DNA of 64,000 bases from JAFKFH01 sp017307375 (lineage in GTDB: Bacteria > Pseudomonadota > Alphaproteobacteria > Ferrovibrionales > Ferrovibrionaceae): assembly GCA_965229335.1 (NCBI GenBank), contig OZ245874.1, forward strand, positions 310,001-374,000, in the 5' to 3' direction. A program made the translations under genes and the position numbers. Of the stretch, positions 42,670 to 52,017 are shown piece after piece (position 1 is the stretch's first letter; the number at the start of each line of letters is the position of its first letter). A model generated the notes under the pieces. The model was not told the origin of the DNA. It did not search any database and saw only the letters and a list, made by a program, of their open reading frames with translations.

Positions 42670-43458
42670 TTACGCCAGGCTGACCGCGACGCGGCCCAGC
42701 CGCTCGATCTCGATCTCGATGGCTTCGCCGGGCTGGGCCCAATAGGGCAGCGGCAGGCTGCCGGTCAGCACGATGTCGCCGGGTTCCAGCCGGCGGCCGA
42801 GGGTGGTGAGCTGGTTGGCCAGCCAGGCGAGCGAGGCCATCGGGTGGCCCTGGACGTCGGCGCCCAGGCCGCGCACCCGTTCGGCCCCGTCGGCGCGGGT
42901 GACGCCGGCCAGGGCGGCGAGATCGAGGTCGCGCCAGTCGGGCACCGGAGCGCCCAGAACGAAGCCGGCATGAAAGCAGAAGTCGGCGATGATCCCCGGC
43001 ACCCCGAACGCCGGATAGTCGCCGCCATAGCGATCGTCGACCAGTTCGATCGCCGGATGGATCATCGCCACCACCGCCTCGGCATCGTGGCGGTTGACCG
43101 GCGCGCCGCCGCCCAGCGGCTGGCCCAGCACCATGGCGATCTCGCATTCGATGCCGATGCGGGTGAAATCGGCGGTGGCGACCGCCGCGCCCGGCTCGCG
43201 CCGGCCGGCGGCCAGCACCGCCCCGCCGATCGGCGCCTCGATGCCGAGATGGGCACGCATCTGCGGCGTGGTCACCCCGATCTTCCAGCCGACCTGCGGG
43301 CCCCGCCCGGCGGCGATCAGCCGCTCGGCGACCCCGGCCTGGATCTGGTAGGCCTCGGCATCGTCGGCCGGCTTCAGCGCGGCGGGCAGGTCGGCCACGT
43401 CGTCGTCGGCCAGGCGACGGGTGGCGAGCCAGTCGATCTTGTCGATCAGCGTGGTCAT
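42670..43458 (-). CDS. 2-keto-4-pentenoate hydratase / fumarylacetoacetase-family protein
   Basis: This 262-residue FAH-superfamily enzyme of the MhpD/HpaH type has VGWKIGVTTPQMRAHLG (about 56-72), the metal-binding ECEIAMVLG (about 104-112), IHPAIELVDDRY and GNPL-like GHPMASLAWLAN. Relatives hydrate 2-hydroxypenta-2,4-dienoate in aromatic catabolism, or decarboxylate related acids. No other aromatic-degradation genes are present, so the substrate is open. It overlaps the downstream stop of a GNAT gene by 4 bp (same strand). Confidence 0.87.
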   Translation of the reverse strand: MTTLIDKIDWLATRRLADDDVADLPAALKPADDAEAYQIQAGVAERLIAAGRGPQVGWKIGVTTPQMRAHLGIEAPIGGAVLAAGRREPGAAVATADFTRIGIECEIAMVLGQPLGGGAPVNRHDAEAVVAMIHPAIELVDDRYGGDYPAFGVPGIIADFCFHAGFVLGAPVPDWRDLDLAALAGVTRADGAERVRGLGADVQGHPMASLAWLANQLTTLGRRLEPGDIVLTGSLPLPYWAQPGEAIEIEIERLGRVAVSLA

Positions 43459-43922
43459 CGGCGGTAGACCTCCGGGTCGTGGCGTTCCATCAGGCTTTCC
43501 GGCCGCTTCAGCGCGGTGAAGCCGAATTGCGCGTAAAGGGTATGGGCGTCGCGGGTCGCCAGCGTCCAGCGCCGGAAACCCTGCAGCCCGGGATGGGCCA
43601 GGATCGACGCGACCAGGAACTTGCCCAGCCCCCGGCCGCGCGCCGCCGGCAGGACGAAGACGTCCTGCAGATAGCCGAAGGTCGCGCGGTCCGTGGTGAC
43701 GCGGGCGAAGCCCTGCTGGAGTCCCTGCGCATCATAGAGGCCGAAGGGCAGCGAATGGGCCAGCGCCCGGTCGAACACCGCGCGCGGCATGCCCGGCGCC
43801 CAGTAGCTGTCCTCGGCGATGAAGCGGTGGATCGCATCCGGGTCGAGCAGGCTGCGGTCGGTCGTGACGACATGGCCGTCGTCGCGGCGGCAGACATAGG
43901 GCGGTTCGTCGATCGCGGTCAT
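43455..43922 (-). CDS. GNAT-family acetyltransferase
   Basis: This 155-residue protein has the acetyl-CoA site AARGRGLGKFLVASILAHPG near residues 95-114 and LYAQFGFTALKRPESLMER at the C-terminus. Close relatives are annotated as GNAT proteins with a conserved DVFVLP strand. The frame is open upstream to the comM region, but homology starts at the ATG at 43922. It lies upstream of the hydratase gene on the minus strand, and its stop overlaps the hydratase ATG. Transcription order is GNAT then hydratase. Confidence 0.87.
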   Translation of the reverse strand: MTAIDEPPYVCRRDDGHVVTTDRSLLDPDAIHRFIAEDSYWAPGMPRAVFDRALAHSLPFGLYDAQGLQQGFARVTTDRATFGYLQDVFVLPAARGRGLGKFLVASILAHPGLQGFRRWTLATRDAHTLYAQFGFTALKRPESLMERHDPEVYRR

Positions 43923-43969
43923 GCCGCCAGCCTGGACGATAGGCGCAAGGCGGGTCAATCGCCGCGTGC

Positions 43970-45478
43970 TCAACGCGCAAAGACCAGCCGGCGGTAGGAC
44001 AGGGCCTCGGCGACATGGCTGCGCTGGACGCCGCCGGCCCCGGCCAGATCGGCCAGCGTGCGGGCGACGCGCAGCACCCGGTGATAGCCGCGCGCGGTCA
44101 GCCGCAGGTTTTCGGCCGCGGCGGTCAGCAGCGCCTGCCCCGCGGCATCGGGCGCCGCGACGCGGTCGAGCAGTTCGCCCTCGACCTCGGCATTGCAGCG
44201 CAGGCCCTGGCCCGCGTAGCGCCGGGTCTGGATCGTCCGCGCCTCGGCGACCCGGGCGGCGATCTCGGCCGAGCCTTCGGCCGGTGGCGGCAGGCCGAGA
44301 TCGACGGCCGAGACCGGCGGTACCTCGATGGCGATGTCGAAGCGGTCGAGCAGCGGGCCCGACAGCCTGGCCTGATACTCCGCCCCGCATTTCGGCGCCC
44401 GGGCGCAGGCCAGGGCGGGATCGCCGAGATGGCCGCAGCGGCAGGGGTTCATCGCGGCGACCAGCTGGAAGCGGGCGGGGAACGATACATGGGCCGAGGC
44501 CCGCGCGATCACCGCCTTGCCGGTCTCCAGCGGCTGCCTGAGGCTATCAAGGGCCTGGCGGTTGAACTCGGGCAGTTCGTCCAGGAACAGCACGCCGAGA
44601 TGGGCCAGGCTGATCTCGCCCGGCCGCACCTTGGTGCCGCCGCCGGTCAGCGCGGCCATCGAGGCGGAATGATGCGGGTTGCGGTAGGGCCGCGCCCGGG
44701 TCAGCCGCCCGTCGGCGATCTGCCCGGCCAGCGAGGCGATCATCGACACTTCGAGAATCTCCGCCGGATCGAGCGGCGGCAGCAGCCCGGGCAGGCGCGC
44801 GGCCAGCATCGACTTGCCCGAGCCGGGCGGGCCGATCATCAACAGGTTGTGGCCGCCGGCGGCGGCGACCTCGAGCGCGCGCTTGGCTGCTTCCTGGCCC
44901 TTGACGTCGCGCAGGTCCGGTCCCCCGCCCGCGTCGTCCGCGACGCGGGCGACCGGGGGCGCCAGCACCTGGGTGCCCTTGAAGTGATTGACCAGCGCCA
45001 GCAGCGAGGGGGCGGCCAGGATCGGGATGCCCGGGGCCCAGGCGGCCTCGGCCCCGCAGGCGGCCGGACAGATCAGTCCGAGATCGTGGCCGGCGGCGTG
45101 CATGGCGGCCAGCAGCACGCCGTTGGCCGGCATGGCCGCGCCGTCCAGCGCCAGTTCGCCCAGCGCGACGAACCCCGCGATCTCCTCGGCCGGTACCACC
45201 CCCATCGCGGCGAGCAGCCCGAGCGCGATCGGCAGGTCGTAGTGGCTGCCTTCCTTGGGGAGATCCGCCGGAGCGAGGTTGACGGTGATCCGTTTCGGGG
45301 GCAGGCCGAGGCCCAGCGCGGTCAGCGCGGCGCGCACCCGCTCGCGGCTTTCGCCCACCGCCTTGTCGGGCAGGCCGACCACGGTGAAGGCCGGCAGGCC
45401 TGCGGCCATCTGCACCTGGACGTCGATGTCGAGGACGTCCGTGCCGGCGAAAGCGACCGTCCTGACCCGTGCGACCAC
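43970..45478 (-). CDS. comM: YifB/ComM family Mg-chelatase-like AAA+ ATPase
   Basis: This protein has about 502 residues from the GTG at 45478; an upstream in-frame ATG at 45517 adds 13 non-conserved residues. The N-terminal domain includes VARVRTVAFAGTDVLDIDVQ and GLPAFTVVGLPDKAVGESRE. The AAA+ core has Walker A GPPGSGKSM and the Walker B region LFLDELPEF. MNPCRCGHLGDP is a Cys-containing family motif. ComM helicases promote branch migration during natural transformation. The 5' end and upstream DNA of this gene are partly duplicated at 52.7-52.8 kb. Confidence 0.94.
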   Translation of the reverse strand: MVARVRTVAFAGTDVLDIDVQVQMAAGLPAFTVVGLPDKAVGESRERVRAALTALGLGLPPKRITVNLAPADLPKEGSHYDLPIALGLLAAMGVVPAEEIAGFVALGELALDGAAMPANGVLLAAMHAAGHDLGLICPAACGAEAAWAPGIPILAAPSLLALVNHFKGTQVLAPPVARVADDAGGGPDLRDVKGQEAAKRALEVAAAGGHNLLMIGPPGSGKSMLAARLPGLLPPLDPAEILEVSMIASLAGQIADGRLTRARPYRNPHHSASMAALTGGGTKVRPGEISLAHLGVLFLDELPEFNRQALDSLRQPLETGKAVIARASAHVSFPARFQLVAAMNPCRCGHLGDPALACARAPKCGAEYQARLSGPLLDRFDIAIEVPPVSAVDLGLPPPAEGSAEIAARVAEARTIQTRRYAGQGLRCNAEVEGELLDRVAAPDAAGQALLTAAAENLRLTARGYHRVLRVARTLADLAGAGGVQRSHVAEALSYRRLVFAR

Positions 45479-45535
45479 GCCTGACGCCCCCGATTGCCTG
45501 ACATCACGGTCATACAATCACACGGGGGTGCCGCC
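45391..45535. repeat. proximal copy of the comM 5'-end direct repeat
   Basis: This 145-bp segment covers the first ~30 codons of comM plus 57 bp of upstream DNA. It matches 52726-52822 in the same orientation. About 50 bp of coding sequence are close to 90% identical. Two gaps of roughly 20-26 bp follow, and then a 32-bp upstream block (45504-45535) has only two mismatches. Together the copies bracket the seven genes between them. Confidence 0.85.
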
Positions 45536-45606
45536 AAGCCTGAACAGTCGGCAATCCTGTTCGCGCAGCCGGGGACGACCTTGCGCATTGCCGGCTGGAG
45601 CACAGC

Positions 45607-46755
45607 TCAGGGCAAGGTTTCGCGCAGCTGGCGCAATGCCGTCGAGCCGAGAAATCCCATGGTGGTCCTCAGCTCCGACGACAGGATCTCGATCACCCGC
45701 GACGCGCCGTCGCTGCCGCCGATCGCGAGGCCGAACAGCGGCGCGCGGCCGATCATGACGCCGGTCGCACCCAACGCGAGAAACCGGGCAATGTCGGCGC
45801 CGCGTCTGACGCCGCTATCGGCCAGGACCTCCATCCGGCCGCCGACGGCCTCCGCGATCGCCGGCAGAACCTGCGTCGGACCGACCGCGCAATCGAGATT
45901 GCGGGCGCCATGATTGGAAACGACGATGGCGTCGCAGCCATGCTCGGCGGCCGACCTGGCATCGTCGACCCGCAGGATGCCCTTGAGCACCAGCTTGCCA
46001 CGCCATTGCCGCCGCAACAGCGCCACGTCGGTCCAGGTCACGTCGCGGGCCAGCGCGACCTCGTCGGACAAAGTCTCGCGGCCGAGCCTGGAGCGGAAGG
46101 CCTCCGGGTAGTGCGCATAGCTGGGCACACCGCCGGTGAGCAGCGCTCTCAGCATCACGCCGACCGCCCAGCGCGGATGCAGTGCGACATCGAGCCCGGC
46201 GCGCCACGATGCCTTGAGCGGCATGCCGAAGCCGTTGCGGATGTTGTATTCGCGGTTGGGCGGCATCGCGGTGTCGACCGTCAGAACGAGCGTCTCCGCG
46301 CCCGCGGCCCAGGCCCGCTCGAGCAGGCCGAGCATGCGCTGCCGGTTCTTCCAGACATAAAGCTGGAACCAGAGCTGCGCACCCGACTCCGCGATGTGCT
46401 CGATCGGTGTGATCGATTGGGTCGAGACGCAGAACGGAATTCCGGCCTTGGCGGCGGCCTGCGCCAGCGCGAACTCGCCGTCATGCCAGACGAGCCCTGC
46501 GAACGCCGTCGGGGCGATGACGAGCGGCAGCGGCTGCTCGCGGCCCAGGATGCTCGCAAGCATCGAGATGGTCGACACGTCCCTGAGAATCCTCGGGGCG
46601 AGCCGGACGGCATCGAGGTCCAGGCGGTTCAGCGCGATGCTGGTTTCGTCCTCGCTGCCGCGATCGACATAGGCGAAGAGACCATGCGGCAGCCGCCGCG
46701 CCGCCGCCCGCCGGGCGTCCGCGACATTGAGGATCTGGCTGAAAGCGGCTTTCAT
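45607..46755 (-). CDS. FMN-dependent alpha-hydroxy acid dehydrogenase (LldD/MdlB family)
   Basis: This 382-residue TIM-barrel flavoprotein oxidises an L-2-hydroxy acid to the 2-oxo acid. Key residues are the catalytic His in VVSNHGARNLD (about residue 277), the FMN-contacting Lys in LVLKGIL and Arg in LADSGVRRGADI. APTAFAGLVWHDGE near the N-terminus is the FMN site. The substrate could be lactate, mandelate or another hydroxy acid; the usual SNHGGRQLD motif reads SNHGARNLD, a variant. It is the last gene of the islet operon, 71 bp before the comM upstream repeat. Confidence 0.88.
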   Translation of the reverse strand: MKAAFSQILNVADARRAAARRLPHGLFAYVDRGSEDETSIALNRLDLDAVRLAPRILRDVSTISMLASILGREQPLPLVIAPTAFAGLVWHDGEFALAQAAAKAGIPFCVSTQSITPIEHIAESGAQLWFQLYVWKNRQRMLGLLERAWAAGAETLVLTVDTAMPPNREYNIRNGFGMPLKASWRAGLDVALHPRWAVGVMLRALLTGGVPSYAHYPEAFRSRLGRETLSDEVALARDVTWTDVALLRRQWRGKLVLKGILRVDDARSAAEHGCDAIVVSNHGARNLDCAVGPTQVLPAIAEAVGGRMEVLADSGVRRGADIARFLALGATGVMIGRAPLFGLAIGGSDGASRVIEILSSELRTTMGFLGSTALRQLRETLP

Positions 46756-46938
46756 GGCGGCTATCGTTGCAGCGACATGTCAATGCCGCGATCGGGAACG
46801 AGATTGGCCAGCATCGCGTCGGCCAGGCCGGCGGGAGCGTGGCCGCAAGTGCCGGTGCCGATCGTCTTGCCGTCGACGTCGCGGGGTGTTTGCCCGGCCA
46901 CCGGCCTTGCCCTGCGCCGCACCTGCCGCATCGCCGGT

Positions 46939-47700
46939 TCAGCCGCGATTGTGGAAATGGCTCAGGAAGGTGCGGGTCGCTTCCTGCTGCGGTGTGTCGA
47001 TGACGTCGCGCGCCGGCCCCTCCTCCACGATGACGCCGTCGCGCATGAAGACCACACGGTCCGCGACCTCGCGGGCGAAGCTGATCTCATGGGTCACGAT
47101 GATCATCGTCATCCCTTCGGCGGCAAGGTCGCGCATCACGCCCAGCACCTCGCCGACAAGCTCGGGATCAAGGGCCGAGGTCGCCTCGTCGAACAGCATG
47201 ACCTCCGGCTCCATGGCGAGCGCGCGCGCGATCGCGACGCGCTGCTTCTGCCCGCCCGAGAGCTTGTTGGGAAAGACGTCGACCTTGTCGCTCAGGCCGA
47301 CCTTGGCGAGCAGCTTGCGGGCGATCGCGTCGGCCTCCCGCTTCGGCATGCCCTTGACCGAGACCGGGCCTTCCATCACGTTCTGGACGACCGTCATATG
47401 CGGGAACAGGTTGAAGTGCTGGAACACCATCCCGGTATTGGAGCGAAAGCGAGCCTGTTCCTTCGTGCCCGGCATCTTCGAGCCGCCGCCGAAGGTGAAG
47501 CAGTCCCCGCCGATCCGGACCTGGCCGCCTTCCGGCATGACCAGCAGGTTGAGGCAGCGCAGCAAGGTCGACTTGCCGGAGCCGGAGGGGCCGATCAGGG
47601 CCACGACCTGGCCGGGCTCCACCTTCAGGTTGATGTCGCGCAGCACGGTCAGCGTGCCGAAGCTCTTGCGCAGGCCGGTGACCTCGATCCTGTAGCTCAC
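46939..47700 (-). CDS. amino-acid-type ABC transporter ATP-binding protein
   Basis: This 253-residue ATPase of the polar amino acid (GlnQ/HisP) family has Walker A GPSGSGKST (about 36-44), signature LSGGQKQRVAIARAL and Walker B VMLFDEATSALDPE. The MVFQHFNLFPHMTV Q-loop is typical of amino acid importers. A short 184-bp space separates it from the FMN dehydrogenase gene, which may be read through. It forms the importer with the permease and binding protein upstream. Confidence 0.93.
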   Translation of the reverse strand: MSYRIEVTGLRKSFGTLTVLRDINLKVEPGQVVALIGPSGSGKSTLLRCLNLLVMPEGGQVRIGGDCFTFGGGSKMPGTKEQARFRSNTGMVFQHFNLFPHMTVVQNVMEGPVSVKGMPKREADAIARKLLAKVGLSDKVDVFPNKLSGGQKQRVAIARALAMEPEVMLFDEATSALDPELVGEVLGVMRDLAAEGMTMIIVTHEISFAREVADRVVFMRDGVIVEEGPARDVIDTPQQEATRTFLSHFHNRG

Positions 47701-47710
47701 AGCCGCCTCC

Positions 47711-48376
47711 TCAATTGCTCTGCGCCAGGCGCTTTTCGGCGCGCTTCACGACGACGGTGAGCGGCAGCAGCACGACCACGTAGATCGCGGCGACGATCGT
47801 GTAGACCTCGAGCGCACGATAGGTATCCATCGCCGCGACCTGGCCCTGATAGAGCAGGTCCGGCACGGCCAGCACCGAGACCAGCGAGGTGTTCTTGAAC
47901 TGGATGATCGACTGGTTCATCAGCGGCGGGATCATCCGCTTGATCGCCTGCGGCAGGACGATCCGCCGCATCACCCTGGCCGGCGTCATGCCCAGCGCCA
48001 TTCCCGCTTCCGACTGCCCGGAATCGATCGAGACTATGCCGCCGCGGATGATCTCGGCGTAGAAGGAGCCGCCATAGAGCGTCAGCGTCACGATCGAGGC
48101 CGTCAGCGCGTCGAGCTTGATGCCGGTGACGATCGGCAGCGCGTAGTAGAACCACAGCAGCAGCACGAGCAGCGGCGTCAGCCGGAACATCTCGATATAG
48201 GCCCAGGACATCCAGCGCAGCACCGGCGAGCGCGAAAGCTGGGCGATGGCGGCGACAAGCCCGGCGACCAGGCCGAACACGATGACCGCGATGGTCAGCC
48301 CGATGGTCACCGCGGTCCCGCTCAGGAGGATCCAGCGATAGCCCCAGACGATGTCGAAGTTCCAGGTATAGGACAT
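47711..48376 (-). CDS. amino-acid-type ABC transporter permease
   Basis: This 221-residue inner-membrane permease of the His/Glu/Gln/Arg/opine family has about five membrane helices. Its EAA loop contains EAGMALGMTPARVMRRIVLP (about 134-153). Only one permease gene is present, so it would act as a homodimer. It lies 10 bp before the ATPase gene and 96 bp after the binding-protein gene, with a stable hairpin between. Confidence 0.92.
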   Translation of the reverse strand: MSYTWNFDIVWGYRWILLSGTAVTIGLTIAVIVFGLVAGLVAAIAQLSRSPVLRWMSWAYIEMFRLTPLLVLLLWFYYALPIVTGIKLDALTASIVTLTLYGGSFYAEIIRGGIVSIDSGQSEAGMALGMTPARVMRRIVLPQAIKRMIPPLMNQSIIQFKNTSLVSVLAVPDLLYQGQVAAMDTYRALEVYTIVAAIYVVVLLPLTVVVKRAEKRLAQSN

Positions 48377-48432
48377 GCCGAACCTTGCCGCCGGACGATG
48401 CGGCGCTCCGGAGGAAGCTGGGAAGAAAGGCA

Positions 48433-48458
48433 GTGCCCCGCGGCAATGCGCGGGGCAC
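48433..48458 (-). terminator. intercistronic hairpin after the binding-protein gene
   Basis: A perfect 10-bp GC-rich stem (48433-48442 with 48449-48458) and 6-base loop lies 14 bp past the stop of the binding-protein gene and before the permease gene. No U-tract follows. Such hairpins often protect the upstream message and give more binding protein than permease; this is inference. Confidence 0.55.
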
Positions 48459-48472
48459 CCCTGTCTGCGGAT

Positions 48473-49321
48473 CTAGAGCGTGATGCCGGCCGGAATGTCT
48501 TCCGGCTTGACGCCCACCTGCTCCAGGCTCTCCACCACCGCGCTGCGCACCAGGCCGAGGCCGCGGGCATAGCCGATCCAGGTATTGACGAAGAACAGCC
48601 AGGTCTTGTCGGGCTCGCGACGCACCGCCGCGTTCGAGGTAGAGCCGAAGAAGGGCTGCGGCACGATCACCTTGCCCAGCGCCGGATCGGCCTTCACGGC
48701 CCGCACGCCGCCCATCCAGAAGATGCATTGCGCATCGACGCGGCCGGTCTTCAGCGCCAGCATCGCCTCATTGATCGTCTTGAAGCGCGTGATCTGCGCC
48801 TTGGGGCAGAGCAGCGTCGCGATCTGATCGTGGGCCGAGCCGAGATCGACCGAGATCTTGACCTCCGGCTTGTTCAGGTCGGCCCATGCCTTGGGCTCGA
48901 AGCCGGGCTTGGCGACGATGACGAGCGCGCTGTCATAGGCGGGGTTCGAGAAATCGACGGCCATGGCGCGTTTCGGGGTCGGATTGAGCCCGAACATGAT
49001 GTCGATCTTGTCGGACTGCAGGTCGAGGACGGCGTTGCCCCAGGTCGTCTCGACGAGTTCGAGCTCGACGTCCATGTCCTTGGCCAGCGCGGCGCCGATC
49101 GTATAGAAGTGGCCGCCCCATTTGCCGCTTGCCGGATCCTTGACGAACCAGGGGGCGCTGGAGGTCACCGCGCCCAGGCGCATCTTCTTGTTGGCGATGA
49201 TGCGGTCGAAGGTGTTCTGCCCCGCTGCCTGCGCCCTGGCACCGCCCGAGGCCAGAGTGAGCGCACCGGCTGCTACGGCGCCGACGCCGATGAGGCCTGC
49301 CAGATCCCTGCGTGTCGTCAT
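48473..49321 (-). CDS. ABC transporter substrate-binding protein (family 3), Tat-type signal
   Basis: This periplasmic binding protein has about 282 residues from the ATG at 49321, which has GGGAGA 6-11 bp upstream. The N-terminus MTTRRDLAGLIGVGAVAAGA has a twin-Arg and hydrophobic core, ending in an Ala-x-Ala-like GGARAQ site, so Tat or Sec export. SDKIDIMFGLNPTPKRAMAVDFSNP is the classic SBP family 3 motif. Family 3 usually binds polar amino acids; a related carboxylate such as a hydroxy acid is possible here given the neighbours. Confidence 0.9.
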   Translation of the reverse strand: MTTRRDLAGLIGVGAVAAGALTLASGGARAQAAGQNTFDRIIANKKMRLGAVTSSAPWFVKDPASGKWGGHFYTIGAALAKDMDVELELVETTWGNAVLDLQSDKIDIMFGLNPTPKRAMAVDFSNPAYDSALVIVAKPGFEPKAWADLNKPEVKISVDLGSAHDQIATLLCPKAQITRFKTINEAMLALKTGRVDAQCIFWMGGVRAVKADPALGKVIVPQPFFGSTSNAAVRREPDKTWLFFVNTWIGYARGLGLVRSAVVESLEQVGVKPEDIPAGITL

Positions 49322-49444
49322 GATCGTCTCCCGGCTTTGCGGGGGCATGCCCCGTCTTGGTTGGCGAGGTTGGCATCCGCTTACCCGGCGAATGTCCGTA
49401 ACCGACCCCTCCTCACCGCAGGCGCCGGCCGATTTTTTGGAGCG

Positions 49445-50869
49445 CTATCCTGCCTTGGCGAGGAGCACGCCCGGATTCATCAGGTTCTGCGGATCGAAGA
49501 GCGCCTTTACCTTCTTCATCAGCTCGTAGCGCAGCGGGTCGGCGAGACGTTCGAGTTCCTCCGTCAGCTTGCGCCCGACGCCATGCTCGGCGCTGAACGT
49601 GCCGCCGAAGCGGGCCGCGACATCGTGGATCGCGCGCTCGACCGTGAGCGCGAAGGCTTCCGGATCGGGCAGCGTCGCCCAGTAGTCATGCGTGAACATC
49701 AGGATGTAGTGGACATTGCCGTCGCCGAGATGGCAGACCACCTCGCTATAGGCTTCGGGAAACAGCGTCGCCGCCACCGCGTCGGCGGCCGCGATGAAGG
49801 GCGCCACGTCCGACGAGCGCACGGCCACGTCATGCGTGATGCTCATGCCCTCCTTCTTGTTGGCTTCCGAGACCGAATGGCGGATGTGCCAGAAATCGGC
49901 CGCCTGCTGCTCGGAGGCGGCGATGACGGCGTCCAGAAGCTCGCCGCGTTGCAGCGCCGCGCCCAGCACCTCTTCGAGGATGCTGCTGAGCGCCGTCGTC
50001 GCATCCTCGCTGCCCAGCTCGATCAGCACCGACCAGGCCGGGATTTCGGCGAAGGGGAAGCGAGCGCGCTCGGCATGTTTGCGGACCAGTTCGAACTGCG
50101 AGCGCGAAACCAGCTCAAAAGCCTGGATCGCCGAGCCGGCACGGTCCTGCATCGCGGCCAGCAGCGCGACCGCATCGGCCGGATCGGCCGCGGCCGCCCA
50201 GGCATGGGCGGTGTTCGACACCTGCGGCTGCAGGCGTAGCGCCGCGCCGGTCACGATGCCGAGCGAGCCTTCGGCGCCGATGAAGAGATGGCGCAGCATA
50301 TAGCCGGTATTGTCCTTGCGCAGCGCCGCCAGATCGTTCAGCACGCGGCCATCGGCCAGCACCACCTCCAGCCCGGCGACGAGATCGCGCATCGGTCCGT
50401 AGCGCACGACGCCCGTGCCGCCGGCGTTGGTCGATATCAGGCCGCCTATCTGGGCACTGCCCTCGCTGCCGAGATGCAGGGGAAACTGCCGCCCGCATGC
50501 CGCAGCGGCAGCATGCAGATCGCCGAGCACGACGCCGGCATCGACGGTGGCGATGCCGCCGGCGCGGTCGATGCCGCGGATACGATTCATCCGCCGCAGC
50601 GACAGCACGATGCCCGGCTTGCCGACCCGGCCGCTGATCGGCACGGCGCCGAAACACAGCCCCGTATTGCCGCCGACCGGGAACACGGGCTGACCCTCGG
50701 CCGCGCACAGCGCGACGACGGCCGACACCTCCGCCGTCGTTGCCGGCTGGACCACGGCCAGCGCGGTGCCGCGCAGCCGCCGGCGCCAATCGACCAGATA
50801 GGGCTCCATCCCGGCCTGATCGGTGATCAGCCCCTTGTCACCGACGATGCTGCGAAGCGCCTCGAGCAT
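49445..50869 (-). CDS. FAD-binding 2-hydroxyacid oxidoreductase (GlcD/D-2-hydroxyglutarate dehydrogenase-like)
   Basis: This 474-residue VAO-family flavoprotein has its FAD domain at about 35-215, containing PVGGNTGLCFGAVP, LGSEGSAQIGGLISTNAGG and FIGAEGSLGIVTGA. Its substrate domain contains CHLGDGNVHY (metal-binding His residues) and FSAEHGVGR. These residues place it with D-lactate / D-2-hydroxyglutarate dehydrogenases. With the FMN enzyme it could oxidise both enantiomers of one hydroxy acid. It lies 10 bp after the dapA-like gene in the same operon. Confidence 0.9.
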   Translation of the reverse strand: MLEALRSIVGDKGLITDQAGMEPYLVDWRRRLRGTALAVVQPATTAEVSAVVALCAAEGQPVFPVGGNTGLCFGAVPISGRVGKPGIVLSLRRMNRIRGIDRAGGIATVDAGVVLGDLHAAAAACGRQFPLHLGSEGSAQIGGLISTNAGGTGVVRYGPMRDLVAGLEVVLADGRVLNDLAALRKDNTGYMLRHLFIGAEGSLGIVTGAALRLQPQVSNTAHAWAAAADPADAVALLAAMQDRAGSAIQAFELVSRSQFELVRKHAERARFPFAEIPAWSVLIELGSEDATTALSSILEEVLGAALQRGELLDAVIAASEQQAADFWHIRHSVSEANKKEGMSITHDVAVRSSDVAPFIAAADAVAATLFPEAYSEVVCHLGDGNVHYILMFTHDYWATLPDPEAFALTVERAIHDVAARFGGTFSAEHGVGRKLTEELERLADPLRYELMKKVKALFDPQNLMNPGVLLAKAG

Positions 50870-50879
50870 GGCCGTCTCC

Positions 50880-51779
50880 TCACGCGAGGCTGACGGCTTT
50901 GGCCTGCGCCGCGGCGGCCTTCAGCCCGGCGAGCGTCTTCTCGCTCGGTCCCATCAGCGGCAGGCGGACACCGCCGACCGGCATGCCGGCCAGCGCCATA
51001 TATTCCTTCAGCGGGCCGGGATTGGTCTCGACATAGATCGAATCGACCACGGGATCGATCTTGTCCTGGAGCTTCAGCGCTTCCTTGAGCTTGCCCTGGC
51101 GGGCGAGCCCGAAGATCTCGATCCAGATCTTCGGATAGATCGTGGCCGATGCCAGCACGCCGCCACGAGCGCCGAGCGCGACGTGAGTGGCGAAAAGCGG
51201 CTCTTCGCCGGACAGGATCGCGATCTTGTCACCGGCATATTTCACGGTCCGGATGAAGTCCGGCATGTCGTAGGAGGAATATTTCATGCCGATGATCGAG
51301 CCGTCCTCGGCCATCGCCTGCACCGTGTCGGCAAAGGCCGCCACCGTCGTGCGGCGCGGGATCTGATAGAGCATGACCGGCAGGTCGAGCGCGTCGCGAT
51401 AGCGCCGGAAATAGGCGCGCATGCCGTCCTGCGTGCCGGGGGCATAATAGGGCGTCACCGTCATGACGGCCGCGGCACCGGCCGCTGCAAAGTCCCGGCC
51501 CGCCTCCAAGGCATCCTCGAAACCCGTCGCCAGCACGCCCGGAATCACGGGCTTGCCGTTCGCCGCCTCGACGCAGGCCGCGACGATCGTCTTGCGTTCC
51601 TCGCGCGAGAAGGCGGGGTACTCGCCCGTGCCGCCGATCGGCACGATGCCGGCCGCGCCCGCGGCGAGCTGGAAACCGACGAGCTTCTGCAGGCCGGGGA
51701 CATCGACCGCGCCGTCGGTGGTCAGCGGCGTGACGATGGCTGTGTAGAGGCCGGTGAGCTGGTCGTGCGTGAGCGTCAT
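50880..51779 (-). CDS. DapA-family (dihydrodipicolinate synthase/N-acetylneuraminate lyase) aldolase
   Basis: This class I aldolase has about 299 residues from the ATG at 51779, with AGGG 9-12 bp upstream. The fragment GIVPIGGTGEYPAFSREER corresponds to the G(T/S)TGE substrate loop. The Tyr is in LPVMLYQIPRRT and the Schiff-base Lys in IIGMKYSSYDMPDF. The fragment PRRT replaces the usual NxPxRT, so it is not likely to be biosynthetic DapA. It is the first gene of the islet operon. A role in making or splitting a 2-oxo acid fits the two dehydrogenases; the substrate is unknown. Confidence 0.87.
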   Translation of the reverse strand: MTLTHDQLTGLYTAIVTPLTTDGAVDVPGLQKLVGFQLAAGAAGIVPIGGTGEYPAFSREERKTIVAACVEAANGKPVIPGVLATGFEDALEAGRDFAAAGAAAVMTVTPYYAPGTQDGMRAYFRRYRDALDLPVMLYQIPRRTTVAAFADTVQAMAEDGSIIGMKYSSYDMPDFIRTVKYAGDKIAILSGEEPLFATHVALGARGGVLASATIYPKIWIEIFGLARQGKLKEALKLQDKIDPVVDSIYVETNPGPLKEYMALAGMPVGGVRLPLMGPSEKTLAGLKAAAAQAKAVSLA

Positions 51780-52017
51780 GCGAAGCATCCCTGTCGCCGG
51801 TGCCACCGTCGCGCCCGGCCCCTTGCCCGGCGCGCCCGGTTCATTGCCGGCGCATCATTGGATGCAAGCCTCCGCCAGCATCATCAATGTGTCAACAGCA
51901 AAATAGAATTATGTCGTATCAGAAAATTTTATGCAGCAAACTGTCGGCAATTGCTTTTCATCACGTCGTCACCACCTTATGCTCCGGATGCGCGACACCA
52001 TGCGCAGGAGAAATGAC
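51780..52017. promoter_or_regulatory. divergent promoter region between the islet operon and its regulator
   Basis: This 238-bp spacer between the dapA-like gene and the XRE-cupin gene is distinctly A+T-rich at about 51,885-51,960. It should hold both promoters and the operator. I could not pick out a convincing palindrome. The regulator start at 52018 has a clear AGGAG at 52006-52010. Confidence 0.55.
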
